From Planctomycetota bacterium (GTDB lineage: Bacteria; Planctomycetota; Phycisphaerae; Phycisphaerales; SM1A02), in NCBI GenBank assembly GCA_009926815.1, contig RFOC01000147.1, positions 1 through 5,430 on the forward strand: DNA of 5,430 nt, given 5' to 3'. The position numbers were made by a program, and so were the translations under genes. This document shows positions 1 through 5,430 of this stretch, piece after piece (within the stretch, counting starts at the first letter, position 1; each line of letters opens with the position of its first letter). Under the pieces are notes generated by a model. It was not told the origin of the DNA and searched no databases. It saw only the letters and a program-made list of their open reading frames with translations.

Positions 1-474
1 GACGGCTGCGGCGTCACCACCGGCATGGAGATCAAGATTCCGCTGGCCAATCTGGGCTGGTCCGATGGCCCGATCCGCGTGTGTGCCTTCATCAACGGTG
101 GCGGTCACGACTACGCGAGCAACCAGGTGCTGGGCGCTCTGCCTGCCAACTCGGGCAATCTGGGCGGTGACGGCGTCGGTGGCTGGAACGGCCAGAACCC
201 CACCGGCAAGCTCCGGTTCAGCTTCGCGGACATCGCGGGTGACCAGTTCGTCTCCTCGGATGGCCCGGACGCCTGCGTGAGCGCTCCGGTCTGTCTGGGC
301 GACCTCGACGCGAGCAACTCCGTCGACGCCGGCGACATCGGCAGCCTGCTCATCCTGTTCGGCGACTGCGCGGGCGGCACCCCCGGCTGCACGGGTGACC
401 TCGACGACAGCGGTGCGGTGGATGCCGGCGACATCGGCAGCCTGCTGATCCTGTTCGGCGATTGCGCAGTCTGA
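1..474 (+). CDS. Secreted protein with C-terminal tandem dockerin-like calcium-binding repeats (5' truncated by window)
   Basis: The frame is open from base 1 to a TGA at 472-474, giving 157 residues of a longer protein whose start lies outside the window. Residues 1-91 are Gly/Asn/Asp-rich with short hydrophobic strands (MEIKIPLANLG, IRVCAFINGGGHDY, KLRFSFADIAG). This suggests an exported beta-rich domain, but I cannot name the family. Residues 98-123 and 130-155 are two repeats of an EF-hand-like loop (D1-x-D3-x-S5-x-x-V-D9-x-x-D12) followed by a short helix (IGSLLILFGDC). The loops match type I dockerin half-repeats and the related C-terminal repeats of planctomycete secreted proteins. Each repeat is bracketed by cysteines 25 residues apart (C98/C123, C130/C155), which suggests disulfides outside the cytoplasm. 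Expected role: calcium-stabilised C-terminal module for assembly or surface retention (inference). There is no catalytic motif in the visible part. It is convergent with the ABC importer and not obviously linked to it. Confidence 0.85.
   Translation, partial: DGCGVTTGMEIKIPLANLGWSDGPIRVCAFINGGGHDYASNQVLGALPANSGNLGGDGVGGWNGQNPTGKLRFSFADIAGDQFVSSDGPDACVSAPVCLGDLDASNSVDAGDIGSLLILFGDCAGGTPGCTGDLDDSGAVDAGDIGSLLILFGDCAV
301..468 (+). repeat. Two tandem 72-bp coding repeats (dockerin-like half-repeats), 96-bp period
   Basis: The units are 301-372 and 397-468, separated by 24 bp that encode the linker GGTPGCTG. By hand alignment the units match at 60 of 72 bases and at 21 of 24 residues. Most base differences fall in the calcium loop or at third codon positions, while the helix part (ATC GGC AGC CTG) is almost unchanged. 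This fits an internal duplication held by selection on the protein. Confidence 0.85.
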
Positions 475-501
475 TTCCCGGCTGACCAAGTTCGATGATC
501 C

Positions 502-534
502 AGGCCCCCGGCTCCGGCCGGGGGCCTTTCATTT
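502..534 (+). terminator. Rho-independent terminator in convergent intergenic gap
   Basis: The arms 502-512 and 517-527 form a perfect 11-bp GC-rich stem (AGGCCCCCGGC with its complement) closed by a TCCG tetraloop. The stem is followed on the plus strand by a short T-rich tail (TTCATTT). It lies 27 nt after the stop of the dockerin-tailed gene, and its tail points to that gene as the main user. The importer operon ends on the opposite strand at 552. The hairpin may also slow transcription from that side, but on the minus strand the stem is followed by GGATCAT, which is not a T tract. Confidence 0.8.
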
Positions 535-551
535 GCGCGGGCGGCCCAGGC

Positions 552-1694
<1,143 letters not shown>

Positions 1695-1699
1695 GGTCG

Positions 1700-1704
1700 T
1701 CCTT
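1700..1704 (-). promoter_or_regulatory. Shine-Dalgarno site of the ATPase gene
   Basis: The minus strand reads AAGGA followed by 5 nt (CGACC) and then the ATG at 1694. It lies wholly within the 12-nt gap after the upstream stop codon and fixes the start of the ATPase gene. Confidence 0.7.
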
Positions 1705-1706
1705 GT

Positions 1707-2624
1707 TCAGCCCTTCACCGCACCCTTGCCCAGTCCCTCGATGAACTGCTTCTGCGCCGCCAGGAAGAGCAGGATGCACGGCAGCATGGTGACCAGGCTG
1801 GCCGCCATGAGCAGGTTCACGTTGTTCACGCCGCCATACTGGTTGCGGAAGCTGTTCAGGGCCACGGCCAGCGTGGCCTGCTCGTCGCTCTGCAGGTAGA
1901 TGAGCGGGCCCATGAAGTCGTTCCACACGTAGATGAAGGTGAAGACCGCGCAGATGGCGGTGACCGGGCGGCACAGGGGCAGGATGACGTGCCACCAGAC
2001 GCCCAGCCAGCCCCAGCCATCCACCTTGGCGGCCTCCACCAGCGCCTCGGGCACCTGCGCGATGAACTGCCGGTACATGAAGATGAAGAAGGCGTTGCCG
2101 AAGAAGGCCGGCACCACCAGAGGCAGGATGGTGTCCACCCATCCCAGGTTCCGGAACATGAGGAACATGGGGATCATGGTCACCTGTCCGGGCAGCATCA
2201 TGGTGGCCAGCATCAGCAGGAAGAGCCCGTTGCGGCCGCGGAAGCGCATGCGCGCCATGGCGAAGCCCACCAGGCTGCTGCTGAGCACCGTGCCCACCAC
2301 CACCAGGCTGGTCACCACCACGGAGTTGGCCAGCGCGTCCAGGAAGCCCTTCCATGGCTCTCGCGCGGCGCCCATCCGGGCCAGGGCCGCCGGGAAGTTC
2401 TGCCACTGCGGATCCGTGGGCACCAGCCGCTTCAGGTCGCCGCTGACCGTGGCCGCCTGGGCCAGGTCCGGGGTGAGCAGGCTGACCGAGGCCATCCAGA
2501 GCAGGGGGAACACCATGACCAGCGTGCCCAGGAGCAGCACGGACCATCCGACGGCACGCGTCACGTGGCCGCCGACGGCGCCGGAGTGCCCCTTCGCCGG
2601 CCTTGCCAGGTCGGGGCGGCTCAT
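1707..2624 (-). CDS. Carbohydrate ABC importer permease, MalG/UgpE type
   Basis: This 305-residue inner-membrane permease is the second half of the transmembrane pore and pairs with the MalF-like part of the fused upstream protein. Six hydrophobic segments can be placed at about 24-48, 100-123, 133-157, 166-187, 209-233 and 272-292, the usual MalG plan. The cytoplasmic EAA loop that docks on the ATPase is complete: EAA at 197-199, Gly203 and ILP at 214-216 (EAAKVDG...VILPL). The C-terminus (FIEGLGKGAVKG) is the typical MalG ending. The reading frame stays open far upstream, to about 3161, but that stretch lies antiparallel-free inside the previous gene in another frame and codes for nothing membrane-like. 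The true start is the ATG at 2624, which overlaps the previous stop as ATGA and has GAGGG 9 nt upstream. The 4-bp overlap suggests coupled translation of the two permease halves. Confidence 0.95.
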   Translation of the reverse strand: MSRPDLARPAKGHSGAVGGHVTRAVGWSVLLLGTLVMVFPLLWMASVSLLTPDLAQAATVSGDLKRLVPTDPQWQNFPAALARMGAAREPWKGFLDALANSVVVTSLVVVGTVLSSSLVGFAMARMRFRGRNGLFLLMLATMMLPGQVTMIPMFLMFRNLGWVDTILPLVVPAFFGNAFFIFMYRQFIAQVPEALVEAAKVDGWGWLGVWWHVILPLCRPVTAICAVFTFIYVWNDFMGPLIYLQSDEQATLAVALNSFRNQYGGVNNVNLLMAASLVTMLPCILLFLAAQKQFIEGLGKGAVKG

Positions 2625-5026
2625 CGCTTCAGGCCCTCGTAGTGCACCAGGCCGCGGCTGCCGCGCAGGGTGAGCATGGTCAGGCCCAGGGTGATCAACA
2701 GCAGGATCCACGCCATGGCGCTGGCGTAGCCCATCTCGTAGAACTCGAAGGCCTGGTTGTACAGGTTGAGCACGTAGAACCGCGTCAGGTCGCCCGGTCC
2801 ACCGCCGGTCATCACGAACGCCTGCGTGAACACCTGGAAGCTGCCGATGATCGACATGATCAGGTTGAACAGGATCACGGGGCTGAGCATGGGCAGCGTG
2901 ACGCGGAAGAAGCGAGCGAAGGCGCCCAGCCGATCGATGCGAGCGGCCTCGAGCAGTTCCTCGGGCACCGCCTGAAGGCCGGCCAGGTAGATCATCATGC
3001 CGCCACCCACCGTCCAGAAGCCCATGATCGCGAAGGCAGGGGCGCCCCACGTGGCCGCATCCTTGCCGAACCAGTCGGGGGGGCTTCCGCCGAACAGTCC
3101 AAGCAGGGGACGAAGGGCCATGTTCATCAGGCCGCCGTCGGTGTCGAAGATCCACCGCCACAGCACCGCCACGCCCACGCCGGCGAGGACGCTCGGCAGG
3201 TACCAGGCGGCCCTGAAGAAGTGGATCCCGCCGATCTTCTGGTTCATCAGCACCGCCGCCAGCAGCGCCAGCGCCTGCCCGCCAGGCACCGCGATCAGCG
3301 TGTAGTAGAGGGTCACCTTCAGGCTGGTCATGAAGCGGGGGTCATGGCCCAGCAGCTGGAGGTAGTTGCCGCCACCCACCAGCGTGGCGGTGTCCAGCGT
3401 GCTCACGCCCTTCCACTTGGCCAGGCTGAGCAGCAGGCTCATCACGATGGGGAAGGCCATGAAGAGCGCAAATCCCAGCAGCCACGGGCTGGCCAGCAGC
3501 CAGCCCCACCGTGCCTCGCTCGTCTCGGCGCGGCCCTCGCGCCGCGCGCTGGCCATTCGCACCATCCAGACCACCACGGCGGCGGCCAGCAGCGAGAGCA
3601 CCCACGTGACCGGCCGCCACGGGAACGCCGGGAACCCCGGCTTCGCGAGTGGGCTGTCCTTCTCGGCGGTCCACTCGGCCAGGAAGCCGCGGGTGGCCTC
3701 GGCCACGCTCTGGTCACCCACCAGCAGCGCGCGATCCAGGTTGCCCGCCAGCAGCTGCTCGAAGCGAGGATCACTGGGCCAGTCCACCACCTCCGCGGTC
3801 GGCGCCGGATCCAGGAAGCCCCGGTTGTTGGAGGGCTTCTGCGAGGCATCCAGGAACGCGTCGCTCTCGGCCACGCTGCGGATGGTCGGCAGCGCCAGGC
3901 CCAGCCTCGCGTTGGCCGCCTGCATGTCCGGGCTCACCAGCCAGCGGAGCAGCTGCCAGGCCTCGGGCTTGTTCTCGCTGCGCGCGCTCATGGCCCACGC
4001 CACGGTGGCGATGACGTTGGCCTGCCTCGCGCCGCGTGGCAACGGGGCGTAGTCCCAGTCGAAGTCGCGGATGCGGCGGTACTCCGGCACCACCCACCGG
4101 CCGAAGGGGCCAGCCATGCCCACGCGGCCCGTCACGAAGGCCGCGGCGCCCGAGGCCAGCTTGCTGCGGCCACTCGTGAGCGTGTTCGTCTCGTCCTGCC
4201 GCCAGCCGCGCAACCGGTCGAGCGCCGCCTGCGTGGCGGGCGACTCGATGGTGAGGTCGTCGAAATCCCGCCCGCGCACCTCGGCGCCCTCGGTGCGGAG
4301 GTACGCGCGGACCATCATGGGCCAGGTCACGAACTCGCTGCCCACGTAGGACTCGCCGGCCGCATCCTTCATCGTGCCGATGGCCCGGGCCGCGGCGATG
4401 TACTGATCCCAGGTCCAGTCATCCTTCGGGAAGGGCACGCCCGCCTTCCGGAACAGGTCCTTGTTGTAGTAGAAGCCGACGGTGGTGAAGTCCTTCGGGA
4501 CGCCGTAGAGCGTGCCGTGGCCCATGCGGGTGCCGTCGTGCTTGAACGCGGCCACGGTGCTCGGGAAGAAGCCGGCCAGGTCGATGGCCTCGGGGGCCGC
4601 GGCCTTCGCGTCGGCCTGCAGGTACGGGTCGAGGGGCTCGAGCAGACCCATGTCCACGAAACTGGCCACGCGCTCGGCACCCACGTAGAACAGGTCGGGT
4701 GGATCACCGGCGGCCAGCATGGTCTGGAGCTTGGTGTAGAAGCTGCCCGCATCGCCTGGATTGAGCCGCCGCACTCGGATGCCGGGGTGGGCTGCCTCGA
4801 AGGCCCGGAGCGACTTCTCCACGATGGCGTTCTCCTCGGGGCCGCCCTCGCCGCTCCAGTGCAGCACCACGAGTTCCTTGTCGATCTCGGCGCGGTCCCG
4901 CCAGTTCCGCCAGGTGCGAAGCCCCACCCGGCCGAAACTCCAGATCACCAGCCCGATGGCCGCCCAGAGCAGGACGAGTCGCAGGAAACGGCTCAGGAAC
5001 GAGCCTTCTCGACTTCCATCGGGCAT
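2621..5026 (-). CDS. Membrane-tethered solute-binding protein fused to MalF/UgpA-type ABC permease
   Basis: This is one 801-residue protein holding two importer parts that are normally separate. Residues 1-13 are short and cytoplasmic; 14-33 form an uncleaved membrane helix (RLVLLWAAIGLVIWSFG). Residues about 50-460 are a family 1 extracellular sugar-binding protein (LVVLHWSGE at 52-60, AAGDPPDLFYV at 105-115, LYGVPKDFTTVGFYYNKDLF at 173-192, then MAGPFG near 304-309 and PEAWQLLRWLVSP near 354-366). A second helix at about 473-490 returns the chain to the cytoplasm, followed by a basic linker (490-508). Residues 509-801 are a six-helix MalF-type permease with the EAA loop at 693-712 (EAARID...VTLP). 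The usual loop glycine is Arg699. I chose the ATG at 5026. A GTG at 5056, with AGGA 9 nt upstream, would add 10 residues but would overlap the divergent gene. It is the first gene of the importer operon; the substrate is probably an alpha-glucan oligosaccharide, inferred from the neighbour. Confidence 0.92.
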   Translation of the reverse strand: MPDGSREGSFLSRFLRLVLLWAAIGLVIWSFGRVGLRTWRNWRDRAEIDKELVVLHWSGEGGPEENAIVEKSLRAFEAAHPGIRVRRLNPGDAGSFYTKLQTMLAAGDPPDLFYVGAERVASFVDMGLLEPLDPYLQADAKAAAPEAIDLAGFFPSTVAAFKHDGTRMGHGTLYGVPKDFTTVGFYYNKDLFRKAGVPFPKDDWTWDQYIAAARAIGTMKDAAGESYVGSEFVTWPMMVRAYLRTEGAEVRGRDFDDLTIESPATQAALDRLRGWRQDETNTLTSGRSKLASGAAAFVTGRVGMAGPFGRWVVPEYRRIRDFDWDYAPLPRGARQANVIATVAWAMSARSENKPEAWQLLRWLVSPDMQAANARLGLALPTIRSVAESDAFLDASQKPSNNRGFLDPAPTAEVVDWPSDPRFEQLLAGNLDRALLVGDQSVAEATRGFLAEWTAEKDSPLAKPGFPAFPWRPVTWVLSLLAAAVVVWMVRMASARREGRAETSEARWGWLLASPWLLGFALFMAFPIVMSLLLSLAKWKGVSTLDTATLVGGGNYLQLLGHDPRFMTSLKVTLYYTLIAVPGGQALALLAAVLMNQKIGGIHFFRAAWYLPSVLAGVGVAVLWRWIFDTDGGLMNMALRPLLGLFGGSPPDWFGKDAATWGAPAFAIMGFWTVGGGMMIYLAGLQAVPEELLEAARIDRLGAFARFFRVTLPMLSPVILFNLIMSIIGSFQVFTQAFVMTGGGPGDLTRFYVLNLYNQAFEFYEMGYASAMAWILLLITLGLTMLTLRGSRGLVHYEGLKR
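2634..2638 (-). promoter_or_regulatory. Shine-Dalgarno site of the MalG-type permease, inside the preceding gene
   Basis: GAGGG on the minus strand lies 9 nt before the ATG at 2624, within the last codons (EGLKR) of the upstream fusion gene. Together with the ATGA stop/start overlap it decides the start of the permease against the long upstream open frame. Confidence 0.65.
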
Positions 5027-5033
5027 GGCGGCG

Positions 5034-5039
5034 AGTATA
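5034..5039 (-). promoter_or_regulatory. Candidate -10 element for the importer operon (possibly leaderless)
   Basis: The minus strand reads TATACT, one base from TATAAT, in the 23-bp gap between the divergent start codons. Only 7 nt separate it from the ATG at 5026, so transcription would begin at or next to the start codon. This agrees with the lack of a Shine-Dalgarno site there. No convincing -35 is found at 16-18 nt spacing (the bases there read about CGGGCC), so this rests on one hexamer in a GC-rich context. Confidence 0.3.
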
Positions 5040-5042
5040 GGG
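5039..5042 (+). promoter_or_regulatory. Candidate Shine-Dalgarno site of the divergent glucan-binding protein gene
   Basis: AGGG lies 7 nt before the ATG at 5050. An in-frame TAG at 5038-5040 closes the frame just upstream, and no other start codon occurs between it and 5050. The ATG at 5050 is therefore the earliest possible start of that gene. The same bases also overlap a possible plus-strand -10 (TATAGG at 5036-5041), which would instead imply a leaderless transcript; both cannot apply together. Confidence 0.4.
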
Positions 5043-5049
5043 TTGGGCC

Positions 5050-5430
5050 ATGTCACGGCCCGTCATCCTGCTGACGCTGGCGCTGCGCTCCGCCGCGGCC
5101 GAGCCCCCCAAGCCTGACTTCCCGCCCCAGGTGCCGGTGGCCCGGGCGGACGCCGCCGCTCCCCGGACCAGGCTCCCCAATGGCGTGGCTGCCCGCGAGA
5201 ATCCCGGGGCAGGCTGGCGGGTTCGCGTCACGCTGCCGGCCGGAGCGGCCCAGGCGGAGCGCGTGAACCTCGCTGGTGACTTCAACGGCTGGAACCGTGA
5301 CCGGACGCCCATGCAGCGTCAGGCGGAGGGCGGCTGGGCGGTCGAGGTGCCCATGGAGGCTGGAGTCCGCCTCTACAAGTTCGTGCTCGATGGCGAGCGC
5401 TGGATCGAGGATCCAGGCAATCCCGACCGC
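5050..5430 (+). CDS. Secreted protein with N-terminal CBM48/AMPK-beta-like glycogen-binding domain (3' truncated by window)
   Basis: The frame is open from the ATG at 5050 to the last base (127 codons, no stop). An in-frame TAG at 5038 fixes the start. Residues 1-17 look like a signal peptide: Arg3, a hydrophobic core VILLTLAL, and a likely cleavage after SAAA (A17), though Arg13 is unusual so near the site. Residues 18-55 are a Pro/Ala-rich linker. Residues about 56-127 form an E-set glycogen-binding domain of the CBM48/AMPK-beta type: LAGDFNGWN at 74-82, GGWAVEV at 94-100, YKFVLDG at 109-115, WIEDPGNP at 118-125. Trp81, Lys110 and Trp118 align with AMPK beta1 Trp100, Lys126 and Trp133, which contact sugar. 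The domain often precedes a catalytic domain such as GH13 amylase/pullulanase, or sometimes an esterase; that part lies beyond the window. Its divergent position beside a sugar importer points to extracellular or periplasmic alpha-glucan breakdown feeding uptake (inference). Confidence 0.85.
   Translation, partial: MSRPVILLTLALRSAAAEPPKPDFPPQVPVARADAAAPRTRLPNGVAARENPGAGWRVRVTLPAGAAQAERVNLAGDFNGWNRDRTPMQRQAEGGWAVEVPMEAGVRLYKFVLDGERWIEDPGNPDR

Noticed and set aside
2625..3161. N-terminal extension of the MalG-type permease to about 3161
   Set aside because: The extra residues are Arg/Gly/Pro-rich and overlap the permease domain of the previous gene in another frame. The ATG at 2624 has a ribosome site and the ATGA overlap, and gives the normal family length.
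3550..3650. The binding-protein/permease fusion as a frameshift artefact joining two genes
   Set aside because: The frame is continuous, the junction encodes a proper membrane helix and basic linker, and the first helix at the N-terminus lacks a signal-peptidase site, as expected for a tethered protein rather than a free one.
5034..5041. The short AT-rich core as a regulator operator
   Set aside because: The symmetry covers only TATA. There is no extended inverted repeat in the 23-bp gap, and no regulator gene is present in the window.
5027..5056. GTG start at 5056 for the fusion protein
   Set aside because: It has an AGGA 9 nt upstream, so it is not impossible, but it would overlap the first codons of the divergent signal-peptide gene, and the 10 added residues have no clear role. 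Homolog alignment of the N-terminus would settle it.
2603..5074. Long plus-strand open frame antisense to the fusion gene (823 codons)
   Set aside because: It has the same His/Gln/Arg-rich low-information composition and no membrane, signal or catalytic pattern. The opposite strand encodes a clear binding protein plus permease.

Overview
The window is high-GC bacterial DNA and looks like a member of the Planctomycetota, most likely of the Phycisphaerae type. The main clue is the first gene. It ends in two near-identical calcium-loop, dockerin-like repeats at the extreme C-terminus (DLDxSxxVDAGDIGSLL...FGDC), a tail style that is common on secreted planctomycete proteins. The lineage call is an inference from this style and from base composition, not from a marker gene.

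Layout: (1) positions 1-474, plus strand, hold the 3' part of a secreted, dockerin-tailed protein. (2) A strong GC-rich hairpin at 502-534 sits between this gene and the convergent operon. (3) Positions 552-5026, minus strand, hold a complete three-gene carbohydrate (CUT1/MalFGK-type) ABC importer. Read in its own direction, it encodes a solute-binding protein fused to a MalF-type permease (5026->2621), then a MalG-type permease (2624->1707), then a MalK/UgpC-type ATPase (1694->552). The first two genes overlap by 4 bp (ATGA) and the last two are 12 nt apart, so this is one transcription unit. (4) A second secreted protein starts at 5050 on the plus strand, only 23 bp from the importer's first codon, and runs off the window. 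It has a signal peptide and a CBM48/AMPK-beta-like glycogen-binding domain in which the known sugar-contacting Trp, Lys and Trp positions are kept.

Together, the divergent pair reads as an alpha-glucan (starch, glycogen or maltodextrin) capture and uptake locus. An exported glucan-binding protein, probably an enzyme, would act outside, and the importer would bring oligosaccharides across the inner membrane. The importer's binding protein is not free in the periplasm. It is held between two added membrane helices at the N-terminus of the permease, so each transporter would carry one built-in binding protein. The substrate assignment is inference from the neighbour. No regulator, RNA gene, mobile element or CRISPR array is visible.
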